A stretch of DNA of 64,000 nucleotides. It comes from Streptomyces sp. NBC_01262 (lineage in GTDB: Bacteria > Actinomycetota > Actinomycetes > Streptomycetales > Streptomycetaceae). Below are positions 31,381 to 40,836 of this stretch, piece by piece; the first letter of the stretch is position 1, and the number at the start of each line of letters is the position of its first letter. Where the stretch lies: positions 9,284,501 to 9,348,500 of the forward strand of contig NZ_CP108462.1 of assembly GCF_036226365.1 (NCBI RefSeq), written 5' to 3'. The notes under the pieces are model-generated. The model searched no databases. It saw only the letters and a program-made list of their open reading frames with translations, and was not told the origin of the DNA. The translations under genes and the position numbers were made by a program.

Positions 31381-32562
31381 ATGAGGGTGGGACTGCTCAC
31401 TCGCGAGTACCCGCCGGATGTTTACGGGGGCGCGGGCGTCCACGTGGAGTTCCTCGCGAGGGAGTTGCGAGACCTCACTGACCTGCAGGTTCACTGCTGG
31501 GCCAGCGCAAAAGGCGGCGAGAGCGGCGAGAGCGGCGACGGCGTCACGCGCCACGCAGCGGCGCCCGGACTGGCGGACGCCAACGAGGCGTTGCGGAGCC
31601 TGTCGGTGGACCTGTCGATGGCGGCGGCGCTGGCGGACCGCGATCTGGTGCATTCGCATACGTGGTACGCCAACTTCGGCGGGCATGCGGCGAAGCTTCT
31701 GCACGGCATCCCGCACGTGATGACGGCGCATTCCCTCGAACCGCTGCGCCCCTGGAAGGCGGAGCAGCTGGGCGGGGGCTATGCCGTATCCGGCTGGGCG
31801 GAGCGGACGGCGATCGAGGCGGCGGACGCCGTGATCGCGGTGTCGCACGGGATGCGCGCGGACATTCTGGACTGCTATCCGGTGCTGGACCCGGGCCGGG
31901 TCCACGTCGTGCACAACGGGATCGACACAAGCCTCTACCGCCCGGACCCCGGCAAGGAGGCGCTCGCGCGCCATGGGGTGGACGCAAAACGGCCGTATGC
32001 GCTGTTCGTCGGCCGGATCACGCGGCAGAAGGGCGTGCCGCATCTGCTGCGGGCCGCTCGGGAACTCGACCCGGGGGTGCAGGTGGTGCTGTGCGCCGGG
32101 GCGCCGGACACGCCTGCGATCGACCGCGAGTTCCGGGAGCTGGTCGCGGAGCTGAGGGCGTTGCGCGACGGGGTGATCTGGATTCCGGAGATGCTGCCGC
32201 GCCCGGAGGTCGTGCAGTTGCTGACGCATGCGGCGGTGTTCGTGTGCCCGTCGGTGTACGAGCCGCTGGGCATCGTGAACCTGGAGGCGATGGCGTGCGG
32301 GACGGCCGTGGTGGCCTCGGCGGTGGGCGGGATTCCGGAGGTGGTGGAGGACGGCGTCACCGGGGAGCTCGTCGCGTACGACGAGAAGGAACCGGCGGCG
32401 TTCGAGTCCGCGCTGGCGGGGGCCGTGAACCGGGTGGTCGCCGACCCGGCGGCCGCGGCGAGGATGGGCGAGGCCGGACGGGAGCGCGCGGTGAGCGCCT
32501 TCGGGTGGGACGCCGTGGCCAGGCGCACCGTGAAGGTGTATGAATCGGTTCTCACGACCTGA
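31381..32562 (+). CDS. glgM: GT4 glycogen synthase / alpha-maltose-1-phosphate synthase
   Basis: 393 residues of GT-B family 4. MRVGLLTREYPPDVYGGAGVHVE is the GlgA/GlgM N-terminus; GRITRQKGVPHLL binds the nucleotide diphosphate and FVCPSVYEPLGIVNLEAMACGTAVVAS contains the E-x7-E retaining motif. Actinobacterial members often use ADP-glucose and glucose-1-phosphate to make maltose-1-phosphate for the GlgE pathway; older annotations call them glycogen synthase (glgA). AGGAGG precedes the ATG. glgC, which makes the donor ADP-glucose, follows 42 nt later, forming a two-gene unit. Confidence 0.92.
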   Translation: MRVGLLTREYPPDVYGGAGVHVEFLARELRDLTDLQVHCWASAKGGESGESGDGVTRHAAAPGLADANEALRSLSVDLSMAAALADRDLVHSHTWYANFGGHAAKLLHGIPHVMTAHSLEPLRPWKAEQLGGGYAVSGWAERTAIEAADAVIAVSHGMRADILDCYPVLDPGRVHVVHNGIDTSLYRPDPGKEALARHGVDAKRPYALFVGRITRQKGVPHLLRAARELDPGVQVVLCAGAPDTPAIDREFRELVAELRALRDGVIWIPEMLPRPEVVQLLTHAAVFVCPSVYEPLGIVNLEAMACGTAVVASAVGGIPEVVEDGVTGELVAYDEKEPAAFESALAGAVNRVVADPAAAARMGEAGRERAVSAFGWDAVARRTVKVYESVLTT

Positions 32563-32604
32563 CAAGCAAGCCAGAGAAAAGCAAGGCAGTTGCAAGGGGG
32601 CTCG

Positions 32605-33822
32605 ATGCGTGGCGGACCTTCGGTGCTGGGGATCGTACTGGCGGGCGGCGAGGGGAAGCGGCTGATGCCGCTGACCGCGGACCGGGCGAAACCGGCTGTG
32701 CCGTTCGGCGGCGCCTACCGGCTGGTCGACTTCGTGCTGTCCAACCTGGTCAATGGCGACGTGATGCGGATCTGCGTCCTGACCCAGTACAAATCACATT
32801 CCCTCGACCGCCACATCACCACCACCTGGCGGATGTCCAACCTGCTGGGCAACTACGTGACGCCGGTCCCCGCCCAGCAGCGCCTCGGTCCGCGGTGGTT
32901 CCTCGGCAGCGCGGACGCCATCTACCAGTCGCTGAACCTCGTGCACGACGAGCAGCCCGACTACATCGTGGTCTTCGGCGCCGACCACGTGTACCGCATG
33001 GACCCGCGGCAGATGCTGCGCCAGCACATCGAGAGCGGCGCCGGCGCCACCGTCGCGGGCATCCGCATCCCCCGCGACCAGGCCTCGTCCTTCGGGATCA
33101 TCACGCCGGGACCGGACGGCAGCCGCGTCGAACGCTTCCTGGAGAAGCCCGCGGACCCGCCCGGCCTCGCCGGTGATCCCGACCGTGTCTTCGCGTCGAT
33201 GGGCAACTACATCTTCACGACGAAGGTGCTGCTGGACGCGCTGTACCAGGACGCCGAGGACGACGACTCCATCCACGACATGGGCGGCAGCATCCTGCCC
33301 ATGCTCACGGAGAAGGGCCAGGTCCAGGTCTACGACTTCGACGACAACCACGTCCCGGGCGAGACCGCCCGCGACCACGGCTACTGGCGCGATGTCGGCA
33401 CCCTGGACCAGTACTACGACTCGCACATGGACCTGATCTCGGTCCACCCGGTCTTCAACCTCTACAACCGCGACTGGCCGCTCTACACGCACTCCCTGCG
33501 GCTGCCGCCGGCCAAGTTCGTGGCCGGCGGCATCGCGAGCGAGTCCATGGTCGCCCCCGGCTGCATCATCAGCGGCCAGGTGACCCAGTCCGTCCTGTCG
33601 CCCGGTGTCGTCGTCGAGGAGGGCGCCGTCGTCCAGGGCTCGGTCCTGCACGACAACGTACGCATAGGACGCGGCGCGATCGTGCGCCGCGCCATACTCG
33701 ACAAGAACGTCGTCGTCCCGCCCGGGGCCACGGTCGGGGTCAACCCCGACCGGGACCGCGAGCTCTACCACGCCTCCCCGAACGGCATCATCGCGCTGGG
33801 AAAGGGGCAGCGGGTCCTGTAG
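32605..33822 (+). CDS. glgC: Glucose-1-phosphate adenylyltransferase
   Basis: 405 residues. It makes ADP-glucose from glucose-1-phosphate and ATP, the committed step of glycogen synthesis. GIVLAGGEGKRLMPLTADRAKPAVPFGGAYRLVDF is the nucleotidyltransferase signature. YQSLNLV, VFGADHVYRMD, and RFLEKPADPP are substrate segments, and the C-terminal left-handed beta-helix (GCIISGQV, SVLSPGVVVEEGAVVQGSVL) is present. ATG 32605 follows AAGGGGG; an upstream in-frame codon adds five residues with no better site. Forms a unit with the preceding GT4 gene. Confidence 0.96.
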   Translation: MRGGPSVLGIVLAGGEGKRLMPLTADRAKPAVPFGGAYRLVDFVLSNLVNGDVMRICVLTQYKSHSLDRHITTTWRMSNLLGNYVTPVPAQQRLGPRWFLGSADAIYQSLNLVHDEQPDYIVVFGADHVYRMDPRQMLRQHIESGAGATVAGIRIPRDQASSFGIITPGPDGSRVERFLEKPADPPGLAGDPDRVFASMGNYIFTTKVLLDALYQDAEDDDSIHDMGGSILPMLTEKGQVQVYDFDDNHVPGETARDHGYWRDVGTLDQYYDSHMDLISVHPVFNLYNRDWPLYTHSLRLPPAKFVAGGIASESMVAPGCIISGQVTQSVLSPGVVVEEGAVVQGSVLHDNVRIGRGAIVRRAILDKNVVVPPGATVGVNPDRDRELYHASPNGIIALGKGQRVL

Positions 33823-33846
33823 CGAACCGCTGGCCGGGGCCGGCGG

Positions 33847-34863
33847 TCAGATCCGGTCGCGCAGCCGCCGCTCCCGTCCGTACAGCCCGACCACGGCGAG
33901 GATCAGGGCGCCGGTGATCATGTCCTGGGAGGCGGAGGACAGCTGGTTGGCGCTGAGCAGCAGCGCGACCACCGACAGGACGAGGGCGCCCAGCACCGTA
34001 CGCCAGTAGTCGCCGCGCCCGCCGAACATGGTGCCGCCGACGATGACGGCGGCCAGGGACTGGAAGAGGTACGGGTCGCCGATGGTGACGTTGCCGGAGC
34101 CGGAGTAGCCGGCGAGGAGGATGCCGACGAAGACGGCCAGGACGGCGCTGGCGACGTAGGCGAGGATCCAGGTGCGGCCGACGCGGACCAGGGCGAAGCG
34201 CGCGGCGGACTGGTTGACGCCGGTGAGGTAGAGGTTGCGCCCGGCGTTGGTGCGGGTCAGGACGAGGCCGATGACCAGCGCGACGAGTGCCCAGATCAGG
34301 ATGACCGGCGGGATGCCGATGCCGAAGACCGTGCCGTTGGCGGCGGTCAGCTTGCCCAGCGAGGCCGGGGCAACGCCGGTGGCCGCGCCGTTGATCCACT
34401 TCAGGATCAGGCCGGAGAGCAGGGCGCTGATCCCCAGCGTCACGATCAGCGGCTCGACCTTGAAGCGGTACGAGATCAGGCCGTTGAGGAAGCCCCCGGC
34501 CACGCCGACCGCCAGGGCGACCAGCACGGCCGAGCCCAGCGACCAGTGGTAGGTGCCGCACAGCTCGGCGATGATCACGTTGCCGGCGGATATGAACGCG
34601 GCGATGGAGAAGTCGATGCCGCCGACGAGCACGACGATGGTCTGCCCGGCCCCGGCCAGCCCCAGCAGCGAGGCGTTGATCAGGATCGCGTACAGCACGC
34701 GCTGCGAGCCGAAGCCCTCGATGGTGCTGAGCCCGTAGGCGTAGAGGGAGACCAGCGCGACGATCTGGAGGACGGGGAACCTGCGCTGCCACTCGCTCAG
34801 CGTCTGGAGGAAGGGGACGCCCCGGGGTGCCGCTTCCGTGGCGGTGGAGGTGGCGGTGGTCAT
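33847..34863 (-). CDS. Sugar ABC transporter permease (RbsC/YjfF type), second subunit
   Basis: 338 residues with 8-10 predicted membrane helices (IVALVSLYAYGLSTIEGF, AVLVALAVGVAGGFLNGLI, ILIWALVALVIGLVL, LAYVASAVLAVFVGILLAG). GAGQTIVVLVGGIDFSIAAFISAGNVI is the conserved BPD_transp_2 motif. Its ATG overlaps the stop of the first permease gene (ATGA). Two different permeases suggest a heterodimeric channel, as in YtfT/YjfF and LsrC/LsrD importers. Last gene of the four-gene operon. Confidence 0.92.
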   Translation of the reverse strand: MTTATSTATEAAPRGVPFLQTLSEWQRRFPVLQIVALVSLYAYGLSTIEGFGSQRVLYAILINASLLGLAGAGQTIVVLVGGIDFSIAAFISAGNVIIAELCGTYHWSLGSAVLVALAVGVAGGFLNGLISYRFKVEPLIVTLGISALLSGLILKWINGAATGVAPASLGKLTAANGTVFGIGIPPVILIWALVALVIGLVLTRTNAGRNLYLTGVNQSAARFALVRVGRTWILAYVASAVLAVFVGILLAGYSGSGNVTIGDPYLFQSLAAVIVGGTMFGGRGDYWRTVLGALVLSVVALLLSANQLSSASQDMITGALILAVVGLYGRERRLRDRI

Positions 34864-35870
34864 GCGACGGCCCTCCTGCGGGCGTTGGTCAACACGGCGC
34901 CGACGACGACGGCGAAGACGAGCATCGCGCCGTAGATCGCGGTGGACCACAGGGTCGACACCTTCACCACGTTGAGCAGGTTGTTGATCAGGTAGATGGT
35001 GGCCGCACCCAGCAGCGAGCCCTGCAGCGAGCCGCGCCCGCCCGCCAGCGAGGTGCCGCCGAGCGCCACCGAGGCGATCGCGAGCAGCGTGTACTGCCCG
35101 GCCATGCTGGCCGCGCCCTCGCTGATCAGGGACATCAGCGCGATGCCGGCGATGCTCGCGTAGAGCCCGCCGAGCGCGTACGCCGCGATGCGGACCGCGG
35201 GCACGTTCACCCCGGCGGAGAAGGCGGTGGCGTCGTCGCCGCCGACCGCGTACAGCGCCTTGACGAAGGGCGTGCGCGACAGGGCCCACCAGATCAGCGG
35301 CGGAGCGCCGATCGTGAGCAGCGCGCCGGGCACCGGGCCGACCGAGCCGGCCAGGGCCTTGGTCCAGCCGGTGCTGCCGGAGGGGACGTCGTCGCCCTGC
35401 ACCTGGGTGGCGAGGCCGCCGATGATGATGTTGGCGCAGAGGGTGGCCACGACCGGCTGGAAGCGCAGGACGGCCACCATGAAGCCGTTGAGCGCGCCGA
35501 TCGCCGCGCCGATGGCGAGGCAGATCGGGATGACGACGAACGGGGAGGTGAGGCCGTTCGGCAGCAGGTTGGCCACGATGACGATGTTGACCAGGGTGAG
35601 CAGCGGGCCGATCGATATGTCGATACCGCCGCCGCCGGACAGGATCGCCGGGGTGCTGGCCATCGCCGCGATGGCCAGTGGCGCGAACGAGGCGAGCACC
35701 GCCGCCCAGTTGCCGAAGGCCAGGAAGGCGGGCTGCAGGGCGGTGTTGACCACCAGCAGGAGCAGCGTCAGCAGACCGGCGAAGGCGTACGGGCGCGAGC
35801 CGAGCAGCGCCCGGAAGGACCGCGGGGAGGTGAGGGAGGCCAAGGTGGTCGGGGTGGTCGGGGTGGTCAT
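34860..35870 (-). CDS. Sugar ABC transporter permease (RbsC/YtfT type), first subunit
   Basis: 336 residues, BPD_transp_2 family. Membrane helices begin FAGLLTLLLLVVNTALQP; the GGGGIDISIGPLLTLVNIVIVANLL segment is the family motif; TLCANIIIGGLATQ and IASVALGGTSLAGGRGS follow. Overlaps by 4 nt at both ends with its operon neighbours, so the three proteins are translationally coupled and probably made in equal amounts. Confidence 0.92.
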   Translation of the reverse strand: MTTPTTPTTLASLTSPRSFRALLGSRPYAFAGLLTLLLLVVNTALQPAFLAFGNWAAVLASFAPLAIAAMASTPAILSGGGGIDISIGPLLTLVNIVIVANLLPNGLTSPFVVIPICLAIGAAIGALNGFMVAVLRFQPVVATLCANIIIGGLATQVQGDDVPSGSTGWTKALAGSVGPVPGALLTIGAPPLIWWALSRTPFVKALYAVGGDDATAFSAGVNVPAVRIAAYALGGLYASIAGIALMSLISEGAASMAGQYTLLAIASVALGGTSLAGGRGSLQGSLLGAATIYLINNLLNVVKVSTLWSTAIYGAMLVFAVVVGAVLTNARRRAVA

Positions 35871-37441
35871 GCGGCACCATCCGTAGGGGCGGCGGCAGGG
35901 GCGGCGGCTGCGGAAACGGTTCGGCCGAAGAAGGCCGCCACCAGCGACTGCCGGGTCAGCTCCTTGCGGTCCAGGGACGCCGAGTGCGAGCCCTCGCGGA
36001 AGACCAGGACGCGGTCCATCAGCTCGATGTGCTCGTCCACCTCCGTCGACAGCATGACGACGGCCACGCCCTTGCCGGTCAGCTCGTCCAGCAGCGCGTA
36101 GATGTCCCGCTTGGCGCCGATGTCCACGCCCCGGGTGGGGTCGTTGAGCAGCAGTACGTCCGGGCGGCGGGCGAGCCAGCGGGCGATGACGACCTTCTGC
36201 TGGTTGCCGCCGGACAAGGTGGTGATCGGGTCGGACTCCCGGCCCATCCGGACCTTCAACCCGGCCCGGTACTCGGCGAAGCGGCCGAGCGCGGACTTGC
36301 GTGACAGCAGGCCGAAGCGGGTGTCCTTGCGCTGCGTCGCGGCGGCGAAGTTCTCGCGGATGGACAGCGACCCGAACAGCGCCTCGGCCCGCCGGTCGCG
36401 CGGCACGTAGCCGATGCCCGCCGCCGCGGCCTTCTGCTCGGAGCGGACCTCGCTCTGCGACCCGTCCTGGATCCGCAGGACCGAGCCCTCGCCGGACGGT
36501 CCCTCCCACAGGGCCTTGATGAAGGCGTCCTGGCCGTGCCCCTCCAGCCCGGCCAGGCCCACCAGCTCACCGGCCCGCAGCTCGAAGTCCACCGGCGCCG
36601 CGTCCGGCCGCAGCCGCAGCCCGCGTACGCGCAGCAGCACCGGCGCGTCGGCGGCCGGGCCCGAGCGGTGCGCGAGGCTGCCGCCGTCCGGGGTGACGGT
36701 GAGGTGCTCGGCGCCGGTCATCAGCCGGACGAGCTCGCCGGTGGTGGCCTCGGCCGCCTCCAGGGTGGCCACGGACTCGCCGGAGCGCAGCACGGACACC
36801 CGGTCGGAGATCGCGTCGACCTCGTCCATGCGGTGGGAGACGAAGAGCACGGACATGCCGGCCGCCTTGCGCCGGGCCAGCGCCGCGAAGAGCCGGTCCC
36901 GGGTAGCCACGTCGAGCGCGCTGGTGGCCTCGTCCAGGATCAGCACCTTCGGCTCGCGTACGAGAGCGCGGGCGATGCCGCAGGCCTGCCGGTCGCTCAG
37001 CGAGAGCTGCTCGACCGGGGTGTCCAGGCCGGGCACCCGCTCCAGCAGCTCGCCCAGTACGGCGGCGGCCCTGGCCCGCTTGTCGGCCTCGGCCACCTTG
37101 CGGCGGAAGACCCCGTCGGCCCCGAGCCAGACGTTCTCCAGCACCGAGCGCGGGCCGACGACCAGGACCTCCTGGTACACGGCCATCACCCCGGCGTCGA
37201 TCGCCGCCGCCGGGCCGCCGAAGCGGACGGTGCGGCCACCGACCTGGAAGCCGCCGGTGTCCGGGGCGTGCACTCCGGTCAGGATCTTGACCAGGGTGCT
37301 CTTCCCGGATCCGTTCTCGCCCATCAGGGCGTGCACCTCGCCCGCCAGAAGCCGGAGCGAACAGGACCGCAAGGCCCTGGTCGCCCCGAACGACTTGGCG
37401 AGGCCGGTGACTTCCAGCGTCACCTGGCTCTGCTCGCTCAA
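35867..37441 (-). CDS. Sugar ABC transporter ATP-binding protein (two nucleotide-binding domains)
   Basis: 524 residues, RbsA/MglA type. Domain 1 (about 8-245): GENGSGKSTLVKILTG Walker A, LSLSDRQACGIARAL signature (degenerate), VLILDEATSALD Walker B. Domain 2 (about 265-505): LEGHGQDAF in place of a normal Walker A, as is usual in this family, canonical LSGGNQQKVVIARWL, VLLLNDPTRGVD. Start is TTG 37441, supported by GGAGAGAG upstream; a GTG seven codons in is an alternative. Drives import with the two permeases and the lipoprotein encoded 44 nt upstream. Confidence 0.94.
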   Translation of the reverse strand: MSEQSQVTLEVTGLAKSFGATRALRSCSLRLLAGEVHALMGENGSGKSTLVKILTGVHAPDTGGFQVGGRTVRFGGPAAAIDAGVMAVYQEVLVVGPRSVLENVWLGADGVFRRKVAEADKRARAAAVLGELLERVPGLDTPVEQLSLSDRQACGIARALVREPKVLILDEATSALDVATRDRLFAALARRKAAGMSVLFVSHRMDEVDAISDRVSVLRSGESVATLEAAEATTGELVRLMTGAEHLTVTPDGGSLAHRSGPAADAPVLLRVRGLRLRPDAAPVDFELRAGELVGLAGLEGHGQDAFIKALWEGPSGEGSVLRIQDGSQSEVRSEQKAAAAGIGYVPRDRRAEALFGSLSIRENFAAATQRKDTRFGLLSRKSALGRFAEYRAGLKVRMGRESDPITTLSGGNQQKVVIARWLARRPDVLLLNDPTRGVDIGAKRDIYALLDELTGKGVAVVMLSTEVDEHIELMDRVLVFREGSHSASLDRKELTRQSLVAAFFGRTVSAAAAPAAAPTDGAA

Positions 37442-37485
37442 CGCAACTCTCTCCGTTCGTGCCTCGTACGGCGGATCCTTCCGGT

Positions 37486-38727
37486 CTAGCCGAAGAAGCC
37501 GTCGATGTAGCTGTCCTCCGCGAACGTCTGGTCGACGTCGGCGACGGTGATCGTCGAGGCGTCACCGGTCTTGAAGCTCGACTTCGCGAACTTCGACAGA
37601 TTGTCGCCGGTGACCAGCGGCGGGTTGATCACGATGTCCGAGACCTTCACGCCGTCGCCGTCGAGCATGTGCTTGGCGACCTGGACCACGGCCTTGGCCA
37701 GACCGTCGGCCGGGTTGAACAGGCCGACGCCCTTGTAGCTGCTCTCGTTGGCGCTCCAGTAGGCCACGCCGCCCTTGGTGAGGCCGTTGTCCGCGATCGG
37801 CGGCACGGTGACATTGGACTTCTGGAAGGCCGAGATGATGCCGGTGGTCATCGGGCCGCCCTCCAGGACGCCGCCGATGGTCTTGGTCGGGTTGGCCGCC
37901 AGGTACTGCTGGACCTTGGTCTGCGCGGTGGTCGGCGAGAAGTCGGTGTAGGTCGAGTCCTCCAGGCTGATGTCCGGGCACTTTGCCAGGGCGGCCTTCG
38001 CGCCCTTGAAGGTGTCGGTGTCGATCGGCACGCCCTTGATGCCGTGCACGCCCAGGATGGTGCCCTTGCCGCCCATGTTCTTCGCCAGGGCGGCGGCCTG
38101 CGCCTCGCCGGCGGCGAAGGAGTTCGGCACGACGTTGACGGTGTTGGCGTCCGCGACGTTGTTAAGCACCGAGATCGAGGGGATGCCGGCCTCGGCGGCC
38201 TTGTCGACCACCGACTCGAAGCCCGAGGCGAGCGGCTGGTAGATGATCAGGTCGACCTTGTCGGTGATCAGCTGGTTGAACTGGGATATCTGGTTGGTGA
38301 CCTCGTTGGTGGAGACCAGGTCGATGACCTTGTAGCCCTCCGCCTTGAGGTAGGTCTGCAGCGCGGTGTTGATCAGCGTCTGGTACGGGTTGGTGAGCTG
38401 GGACTCCGAGATCCCGACGGTGATCGTCCCGGACTTCTTGCCCTCCCAGTTCGCCCACGCGCTCTTCTGGACGGTGCCGGAGTAGCCGCTGTACGCGGCG
38501 GTGTAGTCCCCGCCCAGGGCCTTGACCAGGCCGGCGGCGTCGGTGAAGGACGCGGTCGGCACGGTGCCGCAGTCGGAGGACGAGGACGAGCCGGTGGTGG
38601 ACCCGGCGGTGTCGGCGTCGGACTTGCTGCAGCCCGCGGCGGTGAGCGTGAGCACGGTCGCGGCACAGAGAGCGCCCGTGACCCGTGCCATGCGGTGCGG
38701 GGCGGCCGTGGCCGGTCTTGCGGTCAT
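37486..38727 (-). CDS. Sugar-binding lipoprotein of the ABC importer
   Basis: 413 residues. Lipoprotein signal with lipobox LTAAGC (Cys at about 33) and a Ser/Thr-rich linker, then a Peripla_BP_4/ribose-binding-like domain: TITVGISESQLTNPYQTLINTALQTYL, DLIIYQPLASGFESVVDKAAEAGIPSISVLNN, GAKAALAKCPDI, and GGVAYWSANES. The start ATG 38727 has GGAGAG upstream. First gene of the operon binding protein-ATPase-permease-permease. The sugar cannot be read from sequence. Confidence 0.92.
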   Translation of the reverse strand: MTARPATAAPHRMARVTGALCAATVLTLTAAGCSKSDADTAGSTTGSSSSSDCGTVPTASFTDAAGLVKALGGDYTAAYSGYSGTVQKSAWANWEGKKSGTITVGISESQLTNPYQTLINTALQTYLKAEGYKVIDLVSTNEVTNQISQFNQLITDKVDLIIYQPLASGFESVVDKAAEAGIPSISVLNNVADANTVNVVPNSFAAGEAQAAALAKNMGGKGTILGVHGIKGVPIDTDTFKGAKAALAKCPDISLEDSTYTDFSPTTAQTKVQQYLAANPTKTIGGVLEGGPMTTGIISAFQKSNVTVPPIADNGLTKGGVAYWSANESSYKGVGLFNPADGLAKAVVQVAKHMLDGDGVKVSDIVINPPLVTGDNLSKFAKSSFKTGDASTITVADVDQTFAEDSYIDGFFG

Positions 38728-38902
38728 GGTGGGACTCTCCTTTGAGTCGTGCTCCCTCGGTCCACCGGCGCAGCGGCGCGAGGGCCTGATCGATGCTCGG
38801 AGCGTAGAAAGCACCGGTCACACCGGACAAGGTGATCGGTCATCGCTGGTCGGCATGGGTGGTATGCCGAGCAGGCTTCGGCAGCCGGTCCGGCGCCCGC
38901 CG

Positions 38903-39109
38903 TCAGCAGTCCCCGGGCGGCAGCGCGACGGCGGTCAGCGTGAAGGCGACCAGCCCGTCCTGGGTACGCCGCAGTGTCGGCGCGGTCGCCGGATGGTGCT
39001 CGGAGATGAGGTCGACGATGCGGTACGCCGTCTCCTCGTCCTCGGCCGTCACGCATACGTACGCCGTGCCCTCGCCGCGCCGCTGCGCGGGAACGCGGTG
39101 ATCGTCCAC
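38903..39109 (-). CDS. Small hypothetical protein (68 aa)
   Basis: 68 residues from GTG 39109 (VDDHRVPAQRR), nine nt after AGGAGG; a GTG at 39115 would be only 3 nt from that site and is less likely. Content: GTAYVCVTAEDEETAYRIVDLISEHHPATAP, then RRTQDGLVAFTLTAV. It reads as a small alpha/beta domain (ACT- or ferredoxin-like in strand-helix pattern). No family recognised. It stands alone upstream of the sugar-transport operon. Confidence 0.65.
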   Translation of the reverse strand: MDDHRVPAQRRGEGTAYVCVTAEDEETAYRIVDLISEHHPATAPTLRRTQDGLVAFTLTAVALPPGDC

Positions 39110-39292
39110 CGGCACACACCTCCTGGTGATTGTTCCGGATGCCGTGGGAGACAGCGCCGGCCCGCACCGGGTTCTGCCGTGCGGCCGAGTTCACCCGCAC
39201 GGGTAAGGCTCGGCCGGATCCGTGGTGCGTCCCTTCAAGAAGTTGACGTGCGCAGGTCATTGACGCGGCTCGTGAATGCACTTACAAAACTC

Positions 39293-39306
39293 TGAGAGCG
39301 CTCTCA
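39293..39306. promoter_or_regulatory. CebR-like LacI-family operator (TGAGAGCGCTCTCA)
   Basis: A 14-bp perfect palindrome 41 nt before the GH16 start codon. It differs by two symmetric bases from the Streptomyces CebR box TGGGAGCGCTCCCA, which controls cello-oligosaccharide genes. It suggests repression of the glucanase by a LacI-family protein encoded elsewhere. Confidence 0.75.
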
Positions 39307-39346
39307 AAACCCGCAACCTCCGTCCACCGGCAGGAGGTGCTCCACC

Positions 39347-40819
39347 GTGAGCACGACCGAACGCACCACCCCATCCCCCCTCCTACGCCGCCCCCGCAGC
39401 CTGCTGGGCGCCGCGGCCACCGCCGTCACAGCCACCGTCGTCCTCATCGCCGCCCTCGTCGCGTCGCCCGCACAGGGCGCCGTGCCGACCCCCGCCGGCT
39501 GGACGCTCCAGTGGAGCGACGACTTCACCGGCACCGCCAACACCCTGCCCTCGACCTCCAACTGGATCATCGACACCGGTCACGGCTACTCCGGCGGCCC
39601 CACCAACTGGGGCACCGGCGAGATCCAGAGCTACACCAGCTCCACCTCCAACCTCGCCCTCGACGGCTCCGGCAACCTGAAGATCACTCCCATCCGGGAC
39701 TCCTCGGGCAACTGGACCTCCGGCCGCATCGAGACCCAGCGCGCCGACTTCAAGCCCGCCTCCGGCAGCACCCTGCGCATCGAGGGCCGCATCCAGATGC
39801 CGAACGTCACCGGCACCGCCGCCCTCGGCTACTGGCCCGCCTTCTGGGCCCTGGGTGCCCCCTACCGGGGCAACTACCAGAACTGGCCGGCCATCGGCGA
39901 GTACGACGTCATGGAGAACGTCAACGGCATCAACAAGGTCTGGGGCACCCTGCACTGCGGCACCAACCCCGGCGGCCCCTGCAACGAGACCACCGGCCTG
40001 GGCAACAGCCTCGCCTGCCCCGGCTCCACCTGCCAGTCGGCCTTCCACACCTACACCTTCGAGTGGGACCGCTCGGTGAGCCCCAACGTGCTGCGCTGGT
40101 ACGTGGACGGCACCCAGTTCCACAGCGTCAGCCAGAGCGCCGTGGACGCCGCCACCTGGTCCGCGATGACCGACCACGCGGGCTACTTCATCCTCCTCAA
40201 CGTGGCCATCGGCGGCGCCTTCCCCGACGCCATCCAGGGCTCCACCACCCCCACCTCCGCCACCGCGTCCGGCAACCCGATGCTCGTGGACTACGTGGGC
40301 GTCTGGACCAAGACCGGCACCAGCACGAGCACCAGCACGGCCACGAGCGGCACCTCGGCCTCCCAGTACCTCCTCAGCGGCGGCACCCTCGGCAGCGCCG
40401 GCTCCGCCTCCAGCGTCACCCTCGCCTCCGCCGGCGGCACCAACCACGACGGCACCCCCTACCAGCAGCAGACCTTCACCAGAACCGGTGTCACCGGCAC
40501 GTACACCGGCGGCTCCACCGCCTTCGACCTGTACGTCGACGCCGGCACCACCGTCGCCAACGGCCAGCAGGTCAGGGTGAGCTACGACCTCACCGGCGAC
40601 GGCACCTACGACCGCACGGAGACGTACAACTACTTCGCCACCGACCCCGTCACCGGCTACGAGCACTACACCCAGGCCAAGGGCCTCAAGGCCACCACCG
40701 GCTCACTGGGCAACCTCTCCAACGGCACCGTCCGCGTGGAGGTCTGGAACGCCATCGGCAACGGCACCTCCACCCTCGGCACCGGCAACCAGTCCGTCGT
40801 CACGATCCCCTACAGCTGA
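39347..40819 (+). CDS. Secreted glycoside hydrolase family 16 (beta-glucanase) with C-terminal binding domain
   Basis: 490 residues. A Sec-type signal (RRPRSLLGAAATAVTATVVLIAALVAS) is cleaved near 44. The GH16 domain is about 48-315: GWTLQWSDDF, TGEIQSYTS, and the retaining catalytic motif E185-Y-D187-V-M-E190. A Ser/Thr linker (SGT repeats) and a C-terminal beta-sandwich of ~125 residues (TYTGGSTAFDLYVDAGTTVANGQQVRVSYDLTGDGTYDRTETYNYF) follow, probably carbohydrate-binding. Predicted to hydrolyse beta-1,3 or mixed-linked glucan. GTG 39347 with AGGAGGTG upstream. Controlled by the CebR-like box. Confidence 0.93.
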   Translation: MSTTERTTPSPLLRRPRSLLGAAATAVTATVVLIAALVASPAQGAVPTPAGWTLQWSDDFTGTANTLPSTSNWIIDTGHGYSGGPTNWGTGEIQSYTSSTSNLALDGSGNLKITPIRDSSGNWTSGRIETQRADFKPASGSTLRIEGRIQMPNVTGTAALGYWPAFWALGAPYRGNYQNWPAIGEYDVMENVNGINKVWGTLHCGTNPGGPCNETTGLGNSLACPGSTCQSAFHTYTFEWDRSVSPNVLRWYVDGTQFHSVSQSAVDAATWSAMTDHAGYFILLNVAIGGAFPDAIQGSTTPTSATASGNPMLVDYVGVWTKTGTSTSTSTATSGTSASQYLLSGGTLGSAGSASSVTLASAGGTNHDGTPYQQQTFTRTGVTGTYTGGSTAFDLYVDAGTTVANGQQVRVSYDLTGDGTYDRTETYNYFATDPVTGYEHYTQAKGLKATTGSLGNLSNGTVRVEVWNAIGNGTSTLGTGNQSVVTIPYS

Positions 40820-40836
40820 CGGCTCAGGGGAGGGGT

